A stretch of 64,000 bases of DNA. Origin: Calvatia gigantea (Eukaryota > Basidiomycota > Agaricomycetes > Agaricales > Lycoperdaceae). The stretch lies in assembly GCA_025093985.1 (NCBI GenBank), contig JACAAK010000005.1:2852001-2916000 (forward strand), read 5' to 3'. The notes under the pieces are model-generated. The model was not told the DNA's origin, made no database searches, and saw only the letters and a program-made list of their open reading frames with translations. Below, one piece after another: positions 1 to 9,914 of the stretch; positions within the stretch are counted from its first letter, which is position 1, and every line of letters starts with the position of its first letter. The translations under genes and the position numbers were made by a program.

Positions 1-2
1 TG

Positions 3-68
3 TCTGACTTCTACACCCCCCCTGTTCCCGAAGCCTATACTGGTCTTCTTAACTTACCCAAGATATGA
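3..68 (+). CDS. possible 3' end of a gene cut by the window edge
   Basis: A short open frame runs in from the left edge and stops with TGA at 66-68 after about 21 codons (ending LLNLPKI). It could be the last exon of a gene upstream of the window. There is no family recognition and no other support, so this is only a possibility. Confidence 0.2.
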   Translation, partial: SDFYTPPVPEAYTGLLNLPKI

Positions 69-516
69 GGTAAGTCATTGATAGTCTTGTGGCGCAACCG
101 ATCGTTACGCGTTGATATCCCCTCCCCAACATTCGTCCCATCAAGGCCCTAAAGGTGGATGTTGCAACCGATTATTAGTATCCCCAAAAGCTTGGGATGA
201 GCCCGGCCTCCATCCCTTATCCTCTTACAGTATTTCCGAATCTGCTTCCTCCCCCCCGTTTAAGGAAACCCGCTGTCACTTTTCAGTGTCTGATGCCGTC
301 CGACCTCCACACTTCCTCAGAGTTCGAGCTCAGTTGGCACACTATTCGCAGCTCTGCCGCCGCCAATTTTTACACGGAACGGCCTTCATAAATGAGCGTA
401 CTATTTCTGCATTTCCTCTATGGCGTTTTCATCATTCCCCAACCGCTCACGCTCATCCACTTTCCCCTATTTTCCTGTTCTCCCCTTCGCTGTTGCTTCT
501 TGAGCTCTAGTCAACG

Positions 517-1425
517 ATGGCTATATACGATCTGGACAACGCGTACGTTCCATCACATTCCTAACTCCATTTAGGTCTGAGATGGTAATAGGATGGGGGC
601 CGCGTTCGTTGGCGTGGTGGTAGCAGGAGTGTACGTCTTTTCGCAATTACGGTTGGTGGTAACCTCATCATTTTCGTCCTCAAATTCTACGGAGGTAGTA
701 CCTCACACCTCGGCAATATCGCCTGCTTCTCAAAAATCTATAGTACTTGGTCTATCAAGCTCTTGGTATGTCCTTGAGCTACAAGTCCGTCTTCATACGT
801 ATCTGAGTGCCTCCAAATAATGGAGGACTTGTCGCGCCATCCACCACCTCATCACGCACTTTGGCTGTTTCTCGCATTAGATTAGACAAGTGTCGTTTCA
901 TGTTATCACGAGCTACGGACAAGCGGAGATACTCGAACAATTGATCTCTGGCATGTTTCTCCTTCCTTTATCGTGGTATAATACTTATATGAAAATAAGG
1001 AGCCTTTTAGTACTGCGTCCCTCCCGTGTTTATTTATTTTCTGACCTGTGGAAAAGGTGGAGGTTCTATTCAACGTGAGCCGGGTGATCTGGTGATGCCG
1101 GTGTGAGTTTGGCGTTTTTGCAGGGGCTCGCTGTCCTCCTAGTTCAAAGGTAATTTGCCTCTGTCTGCGGCGGGGTTCGATGTTGAACTTCTCTTAGTTT
1201 TCTGACAACACGGGTCTGGGGATGTGATTATGCTCTTGTCGGAGGATTCGGTTCGTTCACATTTATACTCCCTGTCCATCCTATCTAGTATCCGTACCCA
1301 CTAAATGTCCTCAAATATACTGTGTCACCCAGTACATTCATCACACTCACGCATTACTGTCACGATCATGATGTTTCATCTGACATCGTTTACTGCCCTC
1401 TCGCGAGTCCTGTTGTTTGAATATG
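517..1425 (+). pseudogene. decayed DUF6534-type membrane protein gene (copy 1)
   Basis: The start ATG at 517 opens MAIYDLDNA, then a small intron leads to MGAAFVGVVVAGV, the typical first membrane segment of the DUF6534 family. Later pieces line up in order with the fuller copy at 20366-22537: SIKLLV near 750, SYGQAEILEQLI near 905, LAVLLVQ near 1125 and FLTTRVW near 1200. The 5' flank (about 300-516) also matches the flank of the other copy. The block that should read LSNRKVWLTG is missing, and homology stops near 1425, well before the C-terminal half. These proteins normally have seven membrane segments and no defined biochemical role. A truncated remnant of a duplication fits best; a few splice junctions are unclear, but the lost blocks argue against a working gene. 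Confidence 0.6.
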
Positions 1426-1899
1426 TTGAAGAGTTGAGGCGGCGCTTCAATGTAAAGTAGAGTGTGACTGTGTCCGTCAGTCACGAGGCTTCGAACCGAG
1501 ATCCTGGAGGGAGGGACAAGGTTTGGAACCAACGACGGTCGAGGGGCGAGAGTGACAATGTCGTTAATGTCATCGGGGGAGAGGAGAGTAGAGCAAAGAG
1601 AGACCTAAGTAAGGCTAAAAACAGCGAGGGAACCGGGGAACGAGAGATGGAGCATGCGATGTAGAGAAACCGAGAGAGAGACTGAAACTCGATATCGATT
1701 AGGTGTCGAGCCCGCACGGGAACTTAGACTGTAGATAGGTCCGGTATTTTACGGTTATCTACCAATGGAAAAGTTGTACTACATTGTGCTAACTTGGTGA
1801 GTTACGGAGGCTCCCACCCAATCCCGCGTGTCCGAGTATGGCTCACAGGCCGGAAAACCTGTTCCATGGCCTCGAGGTAAGTATTTACGAGTACCTTGT
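1426..1899. other. no gene seen
   Basis: Several short overlapping frames occur on both strands here, none with conserved motifs or convincing splice structure. The sequence from 1500 to 1700 is purine-rich on the plus strand. Confidence 0.4.
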
Positions 1900-3240
1900 T
1901 GAAGTCATTAGTCATAACCTATTGATTTCCTCTTGTTAGTTTCAACGCACTCGCCCAAACAAGCCGTAGCTCAAGGGCGTCTGACACTTGGCACTTTCCA
2001 CGTCAAAACGCAATCAAGTTGGTACGAGGATGATGACGTCAATGGGCTGTCTGACCATGACGAGAGACAAGGAGAAGAATCTGTTTACGCGCAGGCATGC
2101 CCACCGAAGAATGGGAAGCACCTGGATAACCGGGTAAGTCTCTGTCCTCTCGCCTATGCACGTACTTATCTCTCACAATTTCTCCGTCCCTTGTTCAAAT
2201 CAAGAAGGCCCCAGGTGTGGCCAAGAAAGCCCGAAGCCGTGTTAAGTATGAAGACCCCCTCCCCGGCGCCAGTGCTCATTCGATCCGTTGACAAGTGACG
2301 AGCAAAAAGACTTCCAGCACCCTTCACTTGGGCGGCAACTCAGTGAAATCCATGGAATCTGCACTCGGCTGCAGTAGTATATGGTTTGTTTGTCGTATGC
2401 GAGGAAGGACTATACACTCAAGAGAGACGGTGGCACTGACTGGGAAAGTGCTGAATATCAACTGGTGAGTTCGAAGTTCGATCGTTATCCCTACTACTGA
2501 TGTATCGTTTCTTTCAGGTGTTACAAAAGCTCAGTAAGTGGAGGAGCAACCTTGGGGTTAACGCAGTGTGTATTGTCATTTGCTTACTTAGACAGCAACA
2601 GCAACAGCATCCTTTAGTCGAATGAGGCCCGATCTGAAGTGGCAGAGTAGCACGGTAAAGGATGCCGCTTCTTGTATTTGGGTGTCGGCGACAATGATCA
2701 GGTGAGTCGACGACTTTGTCGTTTGCTATACTTTGTTCATCACGATCCAGAGACCAACCCGGGTTTTTTAAAGTGACCTATTCCTGTCTGTCAGTCTCGG
2801 GTACCAATCAGCGTGGACCCGGGATCGGAATCCGATAGTCCTGTAGACGCTGCTGATTCCCCCAACTACAAACCTTACATTCCAGGAGCCGCTAACCGGG
2901 CACCTTGGCTTCCTTCACGGCCACGTTGTCGTAGCAACTACAAGCTAGGGCTCTCTCATCGTCACTGCAACCCTTCAACCCCTACCTCTTTCGCGGCCCT
3001 CAAACTGCTTCGGTCGCAGCCCTCTGTGCATCATTTGCATCCACCTTCGTCCGCCCCGTCCTTTGGGTCAACACCATCGCCCCCACCAAATCAATCTTCC
3101 CGGTCCACACGATCCTAATCGTTACATTCAAATGCCCCTGCCATACGTCCTCATGTATCTTATCCCCAATTCTCCCGCAAATGGGACTTCCATGTAAGAC
3201 CAATTTTGTGATATCCCTGCCCCACTCAAAATGTAATCCT
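1900..3240 (+). repeat. unassigned dispersed repeat, copy 1
   Basis: Parts of this stretch match, in the same order, the 1003-bp insert at 6961-7963. Examples are an AGAGACAAGGAG block (about 2063 versus 7022), a GAAGACCCCC-GGCGCCAG block (about 2250 versus 7168), a CTCAAA-TGCTTCGGTCGCA block (about 3000 versus 7710) and an AAGACCAATTTT block (about 3199 versus 7921). The two copies are diverged, with small gaps. Possible intron signals (GTAAGT at 2133, GTGAGT at 2465) suggest a decayed gene or the captured coding part of an element, but no protein family is recognised. The longest open piece is 2813-3118 (101 residues, proline/serine-rich). Confidence 0.5.
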
Positions 3241-3653
3241 AGCAATATCCACTACGGTCCCGAGTACTCTGATCCAGCCTCATAGCCATATATCCCAGAG
3301 GTTTTGCCCTGTTACTGGTACCTCGTGCCAAGCTTGCAACTCCCATCTCATACAGCTTACACCCTTTGATTTGGTAGTCACTACACACTTGCTCCGACCA
3401 TAGAAACTGTCTGGAGAGCCCTTGAACACTGCTCAACGAACATCTTCGGTGGCTCGGTCATCTTACCATCCTCAATGTGTCATTAAGATTGGTAATGTCA
3501 AACAATATATCATTTATACCTGTTTACTGATTGCCCCCTCAGATGATGGTGTGGTTTGATATGCTATCTGCCTGACCTATTCTTTTAACTAATGAAATGG
3601 CTGGAGTTTTTGGTTATGTTTCAGTTGACATTGGCACCTTGAAACAAATTTTA
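3241..3653. other. no gene seen; boundary of the AT-rich island
   Basis: No supported coding region. Base composition becomes clearly more AT-rich from about 3480 onward. From its position this may be the original upstream flank of the F-box gene. Confidence 0.4.
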
Positions 3654-3836
3654 TAAAGTAATATATTGTGGAGTAGTAAAGTGAGAAATGAAACATGATA
3701 AATTCATCAAAGGGGGAATTTAAGTAGCTAAACCCAGGTTTGTCTTAGATATTGTCCCTCTCTACCTTTCTCCATGTTCCCCACCCTAGAAGAAGATGAA
3801 AACCTTGACAAGTCAATTGCATATATCAACAATGAC
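3654..3836 (+). pseudogene. truncated 5' end of the F-box gene (direct repeat, left copy)
   Basis: This 183-bp stretch is nearly identical to 8318-8499, with one extra G in a G run near 3714. It carries the same upstream region, then the start codon near 3774 and the first 21 codons (MFPTLEEDENLDKS...) of the F-box protein encoded intact at 8437. Homology ends exactly at AATGAC, where an AT-rich insert begins. The pair of direct repeats brackets about 4.5 kb of transposon sequence. Near-identity implies a recent duplication, probably tied to the insertion event. Confidence 0.85.
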
Positions 3837-4253
3837 TGTTATAGTGAGATAGAATTTGTTCTAATTCTACCTGATATCTATCCACAGATGATATCAAAGG
3901 GGACTCCTTCTCGAAGGCTCAAAGAATATATGAAGTAATGTAATTACTTTGGATATTCTTAAGTCTTATGATCAGAGGTCAATCCTCAGAGTATAACTCC
4001 TTAACGTCTTATGCAGTACTTTTAATAGTTTAGAAGCAACATCTTAAGAGCAGAGTTTAAGAGTGTGTTTCAAGAGTTATAGATTGAGTCTCCACCTAAC
4101 CAAGTAGAAACAATGGGGTCTACTGGTCAAGTTGAGGGGTTTATATACCACAACGGTGTACTATTGTATTGTACTGTATTGATATGTTACTTGTCTATAT
4201 GTGGTATTTAAATGTGGTATGACTTCAAAGTGGTATGACTTTGAATTATGACA
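3837..4253. mobile_element. possible solo LTR or LTR-like insert
   Basis: The block starts TGTTATAGTGAGATAG, a form common at the 5' ends of fungal LTRs, and has no coding capacity. It interrupts the truncated F-box exon after ATGAC, and the same ATGAC recurs at 4248-4252, as expected for a 5-bp target duplication. The right end before that repeat reads GAATT rather than the usual CA, so the assignment is weak. Other AT-rich insert types remain possible. Confidence 0.35.
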
Positions 4254-4578
4254 TACAGTAAGGGACAAAACCGTTCCAATGTTTTGAACTTTTCAGAAGA
4301 TCAGCTCATAACTCAAGGACTACTGTGGCTGTGCACTTCCTAATTTAATTGTAGATAGTCCAGTATCTTATCTAATCATATGCAAAGTATGATTATGTAA
4401 TCCTTTGTTTTGGGGGAGTTATTAATTAATTAATATTTTAAGTACATTGGAACAGTTTTGTCCCTCTCAAATTCTGAGCACATGACTTCGTTTATTGCAA
4501 TCAAATAAATACAAATAAAATCATGTGACCATGTAGGGTGATGTATAAATGGATGTGCTTATTCTCAGGTGCAAATTA

Positions 4579-6183
4579 CAGTAAGGGACAAAACCGTTCC
4601 AATGTTTTGAACTTCTCAGAAGATCAGCTCATATCTCAAGGACTACTATGGCTGTGCACTTCCTAATTTAATTGTAGATAGTCCAGTATCTTATCTAATC
4701 ATATGCAAAGTATGATTATGTAATCCTTTGTTTTAGGGGAGTTATTAATTAATTAATATTTTAAGTGCATTGGAACAGTTTTGTCCCTCTTGAAATTTAT
4801 ATACAAAATGGGTATTCTAGTACCTGGTATAAGCTCCCTTGGCCTGTAAAACTGCCTAGACCCTCCTAGGCATACTCTCTATCAGATTCTGACACACTTC
4901 TGGTTCTATGTCATCCCACTCCTTTTGTATCCTCTCCCATAGGGTATTCATGCTATCAGGAGGAGTATCATACTCTCCCAGCTTATTCTTGAGGTGAGTC
5001 CAGAGATGTTCAATGGGATTAAGGTCTGGAGACTGTGGGGGCCATACCATAACCTCCAATTCAGACTCATCTAGCCAGTTTGTAGCCTTTTTGCTCTTGT
5101 GTTTGGGGTCATTGTCCTGTTGGAAGACCATATCCTCCTCATTCTTCCCATACCACCTGATGCTCCTCTTTAGTTCATCCCCCAAAATTTGAACATAAAG
5201 GTCAGCATCCATCTTCCCTTCAATTTTAGTGGCAAACCCCACTCCATCCCACAGCATACAACCCCAGATCATCACATTTCCTCCACCAAACTTGACTGTT
5301 CCCTCAACCAATCTATCATTCAGCCCCTCTCCTGCCTTTTTCCATACCCAAACCCTTCCATCTGATCCAAACCGATTGATTTTGGACTCATCTGTCCAAA
5401 TAACCCTCTTCCAGTCCTCCAGGGTCCAGTTAACATGTGCTTCTGCCCACTCCAACCTTTTCCTCCTATGGACAGCAGTAAGTTTAGGTCGTTTCCGCTT
5501 GACTACAGCCTTCATTCCAGCTCCTCTGAGTGCCCTGCGCACTGTTTTGGTGGATACAGGCTGGGCAATAACATTTTGAAGTGATTTGGTGACTTGGGAG
5601 GCATTGTCAGCCTTGCGAGAGGTGATGAGGCGAACAGAATAGTGGATATCAGAGGGAGAAAGTTTAGATGGGCGGCCACCAACAGATTTGGAAAGTGTTG
5701 ATCTATGTTTGGAGCGAATCCTAGAAATAGTACTGACTCCCAGACCAGTAATAGAAGCAATATGATGAGCAGATTTCCCTTGGTCCAGGTAAGAGAGGAC
5801 TCTATTGGTCTGAGTAGAGGAAAGAGAGCGCATATAGTTGTAAAGGTATAGTGGGGGAGTTAATTTGCACCTGAGAATAAGCACATCCATTTATACATCA
5901 CCCTACATGGTCACATGATTTTATTTGTATTTATTTGATTGCAATAAACGAAGTCATGTGCTCAGAATTTGAGAGGGACAAAACTGTTCCAATGTACTTA
6001 AAATATTAATTAATTAATAACTCCCCCAAAACAAAGGATTACATAATCATACTTTGCATATGATTAGATAAGATACTGGACTATCTACAATTAAATTAGG
6101 AAGTGCACAGCCACAGTAGTCCTTGAGTTATGAGCTGATCTTCTGAAAAGTTCAAAACATTGGAACGGTTTTGTCCCTTACTG
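4579..6183 (-). mobile_element. inner Tc1/mariner element, structurally complete
   Basis: Both ends read CAGTAAGGGACAAAACCG inward, and the element is flanked by TA at 4577-4578 and 6184-6185. The length is about 1605 bp. The terminal inverted repeats are long (about 210 bp; 4579-4790 versus 5970-6183), with the outermost tip repeated in variant form (GGGACAAAACTGTTCC) at the inner edge of each arm. The single transposase frame lies on the minus strand. It has inserted into the coding sequence of a close relative, in opposite orientation. The near-identity of the two copies suggests recent activity. Confidence 0.93.
4856..5890 (-). CDS. Tc1-like DD34E transposase (inner element)
   Basis: This 344-residue cut-and-paste transposase would act on the element's own terminal repeats in the nucleus. 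The N-terminal third carries a paired-type helix-turn-helix DNA-binding region (QGKSAHHIASITGLGVSTIS, then a GGRPSKLS linker). The catalytic triad is complete: D in WTDESKI, D in QQDNDPKH and E in PDLNPIEHLW, spaced as DD34E. Compared with the outer copy, a CAG codon has become TAG just after MPRRV, removing the last 11 residues (QAVLQAKGAYTRY region in the other copy). Whether that abolishes activity is unknown, since the lost tail lies after the catalytic core. A start at 5890 keeps the leader MDVLILRCKL, which matches the split 5' end of the outer copy. Confidence 0.92.
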   Translation of the reverse strand: MDVLILRCKLTPPLYLYNYMRSLSSTQTNRVLSYLDQGKSAHHIASITGLGVSTISRIRSKHRSTLSKSVGGRPSKLSPSDIHYSVRLITSRKADNASQVTKSLQNVIAQPVSTKTVRRALRGAGMKAVVKRKRPKLTAVHRRKRLEWAEAHVNWTLEDWKRVIWTDESKINRFGSDGRVWVWKKAGEGLNDRLVEGTVKFGGGNVMIWGCMLWDGVGFATKIEGKMDADLYVQILGDELKRSIRWYGKNEEDMVFQQDNDPKHKSKKATNWLDESELEVMVWPPQSPDLNPIEHLWTHLKNKLGEYDTPPDSMNTLWERIQKEWDDIEPEVCQNLIESMPRRV

Positions 6184-6960
6184 TAACTCCCCCACTATAC
6201 CTTTACAACTATATGCGCTCTCTTTCCTCTACTCAGACCAATAGAGTCCTCTCTTACCTGGACCAAGGGAAATCTGCTCATCATATTGCTTCTATTACTA
6301 GTCTGGGAGTCAGTACTATTTCTAGGATTCGCTCCAAACATAGATCAACACTTTCCAAATCTGTTGGTGGCCGCCCATCTAAACTTTCTCCCTCTGATAT
6401 CCACTATTCTGTTCGCCTCATCACCTCTCGCAAGGCTGACAATGCCTCCCAAGTCACCAAATCACTTCAAAATGTTATTGCCCAGCCTGTATCCACCAAA
6501 ACAGTGTGCAGGGCACTCAGAGGAGCTGGAATGAAGGCTGTAGTCAAGCGGAAACGACCTAAACTTACTGCTGTCCATAGGAGGAAAAGGTTGGAGTGGG
6601 CAGAAGCACATGTTAACTGGACCCTGGAGGACTGGAAGAGGGTTATTTGGACAGATGAGTCCAAAATCAATCGGTTTGGATCAGATGGAAGGGTTTGGGT
6701 ATGGAAAAAGGCAGGAGAGGGGCTGAATGATAGATTGGTTGAGGGAACAGTCAAGTTTGGTGGAGGAAATGTGATGATCTGGGGTTGTATGCTGTGGGAT
6801 GGAGTGGGGTTTGCCACTAAAATTGAAGGGAAGATGGATGCTGACCTTTATGTTCAAATTTTGGGGGATGAACTAAAGAGGAGCATCAGGTGGTATGGGA
6901 AGAATGAGGAGGATATGGTCTTCCAACAGAACAATGACCCCAAACACAAGAGCAAAAAGG

Positions 6961-7963
6961 ACTCAGGTCAGGAATTGGATTCACTCAACCAGTCAATGGC
7001 GGAGCGCATTGGCTGTCCATAGAGAGACAAGGAGGATTGTTAAACGGCTGCCACCGATGAATGGACATCTGGTGACCGGTAACCTGGTACACGCCTATCC
7101 TACTTTCTCTTCCTGTTTTGTCCTTGTTCAATAAAACCCATTGGTCAAGTAGCTCAATTTGAAGTGAAGACCCCCCTGGCGCCAGCTTCATTGATCGTTG
7201 AAAGGAGAGCAAAAGATTCGGCACCCTTTCTTCGTTCAATAGTGGAACCATAGGAATACTCGGAGCAGGATAGTGTTTGTTCAAAGGATCTATAACACTC
7301 AAAACATGGGGTCCTGACGTGAACTAATACAACTTGTCGAATCATCGTTATCTCCTCTTTCGACTATCTTTCAGGTTTACAAGCCAGAATGAGGAACACC
7401 TATGGCTTCGAGTTATGATTTTATCGACGCACAGCAAACATCTTTGCGATGAGCCCGCAAGTGGGGAGCAGTAAGGAGCCGTTCTTGATTTGGTCGGGAC
7501 ATGTCAGTATCCGACGGTTTGTATATTGTATCGACCAAGACCAACCGTTTTTTGGCCTGTCCTGTCGCTCCGGGTCCAACCTGGACGGACGGAACCGACT
7601 GTAATGCGTCCCCCAACAAACTTACTCCAGGAGCTACCGCACCTTGGTTCCCTCCGCCAGTTGCGGAAAAAGGCCCCTGCATGCACCCTTACCCCACCTC
7701 TTCGGGCCTCAAATGCTTCGGTCGCACCCCTGTGATCATTTGTCCACTTTCCGCCCCGTTTTGGGTCAACATGCCCCACTAGATCAACTTCCCTGGTGAC
7801 CCACTATTTGGCGATATCACTAATCTGTTTACACTTCAAGCTGCCCTGCCAAGTACTGTCCTTCAATGCTATTCTTATCCCCAAATTCACACTCAGGCAG
7901 AATGAAGGACTATCCAGGAAAGACCAATTTTACATGGGGGTTTTGGATGGGAGTCACTGCAAC
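6961..7963. repeat. 1003-bp insert inside the outer mariner element (repeat copy 2)
   Basis: The insert is flanked by AAAGG on both sides (6956-6960 and 7964-7968), consistent with a 5-bp target duplication. No terminal inverted repeats are visible. Internally it resembles 1900-3240 in the same block order, so it is a second copy of that dispersed repeat. Small frames are present on both strands (for example 7501-7782, rich in proline and cysteine), but no recognisable transposase, integrase or reverse transcriptase. A short non-autonomous element or a mobilised gene fragment are both possible. Confidence 0.6.
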
Positions 7964-8317
7964 AAAGGCTACAAACTGGCTAGATGAGTCTGAATTGGAG
8001 GTTATGGTATGGCCCCCACAGTCTCCAGACCTTAATCCCATTGAACATCTCTGGACTCACCTCAAGAATAAGCTGGGAGAGTATGATACTCCTCCTGATA
8101 GCATGAATACCCTATGGGAGAGGATACAAAAGGAGTGGGATGACATAGAACCAGAAGTGTGTCAGAATCTGATAGAGAGTATGCCTAGGAGGGTCCAGGC
8201 AGTTTTACAGGCCAAGGGAGCTTATACCAGGTACTAGAATACCCATTTTGTATATAAATTTCAAGAGGGACAAAACTGTTCCAATGCACTTAAAATATTA
8301 ATTAATTAATAACTCCC

Positions 8318-8499
8318 TAAAGTAATATATTGTGGAGTAGTAAAGTGAGAAATGAAACATGATAAATTCATCAAAGGGGAATTTAAGTAGCTAAACCCAG
8401 GTTTGTCTTAGATATTGTCCCTCTCTACCTTTCTCCATGTTCCCCACCCTAGAAGAAGATGAAAACCTTGACAAGTCAATTGCATATATCAACAATGAC
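8318..8499 (+). repeat. right copy of the 183-bp direct repeat
   Basis: Matches 3654-3836 almost perfectly and covers the upstream region and first codons of the intact F-box gene. It abuts the truncated outer mariner element, with a small TAAA microhomology at the junction. Confidence 0.85.
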
Positions 8500-9897
8500 A
8501 TTCAAAGCCTTATGTCAAGAAGAGCACTTTTGTATAGAAAGGCCAACAAATTGAGAGCTCCAATCAATTCACTTCCTCCAGAGATGCTCATTACTATCTT
8601 CCAATATATCACTTGCCAAGAGGGTAGAAGTGGTTTACAGCAGGTTTTGAATTTGGCTGCTGTTTGCTATCAATGGAACCAACTTGTCCACTCATTCCCT
8701 CATTTCTGGAACTCCTTTGCTTTATATGGAACATGCCAAAATGCATTGAACTGTCTCAAAATGTGTACCCAGAATGCAGGTTCTGTCCCACTCTCTATCT
8801 GTGTCATATTACACCCTACAAAAACCCACCCTCATCCAATATCTATGGAGTTACTTCATACTATCCTTACCAACCATTCACAAACACTTCATTCTCTCCA
8901 GCTCCATAAGGTTGGTAGAACAATCTGGCCATTGATATCTTCCTTGACAAGAGATACTGTCTATCCACAACTGGTATCTCTTGAACTTTCATTTACATCC
9001 AAGAAACACATCACTGGAAAATTGTTTTCCTATGCCCCCCAGCTTTCCAAACTTAAAATTAAAGATCCTATTCCTGGAATTCAACATCAGATTCCACTCC
9101 AAAACCTTTCAAGTCTCAAAGTAGAAAGGGCATCTTCTGTCCAGGCACTCAACATTCTTGCCTGTTGTCCTCACCTCATATCATTTTCATTCAATGACTA
9201 TAATACACCAACTGAAGAGCCAATTTCTGGATACAAAATAGGGGTTATTGCTTCAAAGAAGCTTGAAGTCATTGAATGGGAGGCAGACTGTTCATCCACC
9301 ATGGATGCTATTTGCCAGCTTCAAGCACCTGCTGTCCAGAAGCTTGTTTGGTGTGCAAGATTATCTTACAACCATACTAGTCACTGGAAGCCCTTCTTTG
9401 CTAGTATGTGTAATGTGACAAGCATTATTCTTCAGTATTTTAAAGGTGATGCAGAGGCTATTTTGCATGCACTTCCATCTCTTCAAACAGTATCTGTTAA
9501 ATTTTATTGTTGCTCCCCAGTAACCTTCCTCAAACACCTGAAGAAATACCAGGGACAGGATATACTCTTGCCTCAGTTGATGCAACTGTATATCTATACA
9601 AACTCCTCCTTCCTGACTGAAGAGCTTCACAGCATAGTCCAAACCCTCATCCAAATGCTAAAGTCACGTAGCAAATCACCAAATGGCCAATGCACACAAC
9701 TCAAGCAAATTGTTTTTGAACCTGAAACAATGATGGAAATAGTTTGGAAAAAGGCACAGCTTGATGCATTGAGGAAACTAGCTAGGGAGGGAATGGAGAT
9801 ACGTATTCTGAATGTCAAACTTCAAGTTGTAGTTCTTGTAGAAAATAACGAAAGAATTTGGGTGTTGAACAAGGGCGATCTGAGCTACGGAATGTGA
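8437..9897 (+). CDS. F-box protein, LRR-like
   Basis: Single-exon protein of 486 residues. After a short helical start, residues about 43-85 form an F-box (APINSLPPEMLITIFQYI followed by AAVCYQWNQLVHSFPHFW), the typical Agaricomycete form that binds Skp1 in SCF ubiquitin ligases. The rest contains irregular leucine-rich strands (for example PQLSKLKIKD, LQNLSSLKVE, LPSLQTVSVKFY) probably used for substrate recognition; no substrate can be inferred. The gene is intronless and markedly more AT-rich than VPS10 or the GH genes nearby, and resembles the adjacent transposons in composition. F-box genes are strongly expanded in many Agaricomycetes. The first 21 codons and the upstream 119 bp are duplicated at 3654-3836. 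The frame is intact. Confidence 0.88.
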   Translation: MFPTLEEDENLDKSIAYINNDIQSLMSRRALLYRKANKLRAPINSLPPEMLITIFQYITCQEGRSGLQQVLNLAAVCYQWNQLVHSFPHFWNSFALYGTCQNALNCLKMCTQNAGSVPLSICVILHPTKTHPHPISMELLHTILTNHSQTLHSLQLHKVGRTIWPLISSLTRDTVYPQLVSLELSFTSKKHITGKLFSYAPQLSKLKIKDPIPGIQHQIPLQNLSSLKVERASSVQALNILACCPHLISFSFNDYNTPTEEPISGYKIGVIASKKLEVIEWEADCSSTMDAICQLQAPAVQKLVWCARLSYNHTSHWKPFFASMCNVTSIILQYFKGDAEAILHALPSLQTVSVKFYCCSPVTFLKHLKKYQGQDILLPQLMQLYIYTNSSFLTEELHSIVQTLIQMLKSRSKSPNGQCTQLKQIVFEPETMMEIVWKKAQLDALRKLAREGMEIRILNVKLQVVVLVENNERIWVLNKGDLSYGM

Positions 9898-9914
9898 CAC
9901 GGAAGATGACAATT

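Larger units (their letters stand above)
4549..8237 (+). pseudogene. transposase of the outer Tc1/mariner element, disrupted
   Basis: The reading frame begins at 4549, is cut after the leader codons by the inner element, continues from about 6185 to 6960, is cut again after KHKSKK, and finishes from 7964 to 8237 with the full C-terminus (QAVLQAKGAYTRY). Besides the two insertions it differs from the inner copy at few residues. One is at the catalytic core: the second catalytic aspartate reads N here (QQNNDPKH instead of QQDNDPKH). Others are R to C in TKTVCRALRG and G to S in ITSLG. These are G-to-A or C-to-T type changes. The copy is therefore both structurally and catalytically dead. Confidence 0.92.
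4256..8317 (+). mobile_element. outer Tc1/mariner element, interrupted twice and 3'-truncated
   Basis: The left terminus CAGTAAGGGACAAAACCG at 4256 follows a TA, as expected for Tc1/mariner insertion. The 5' part (4256-4578) includes the start of the transposase reading frame (ATG at 4549). It is split at a TA by the inner element (4579-6183), resumes at about 6184, is split again at 6960 by a 1003-bp insert, and resumes at 7964 to the transposase stop at 8237. The 3' end is cut within the inner part of the terminal repeat at about 8317, so the terminal CAGT end is missing and the element cannot move on its own. The order of events is clear from the nesting: outer element first, then the two inserts. 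Confidence 0.9.

Noticed and set aside
5229..6817. Open frames antisense to the transposase (116 and 82 codons, present in both copies)
   Set aside because: They are mirror frames of the conserved transposase; their conservation follows from the coding strand.
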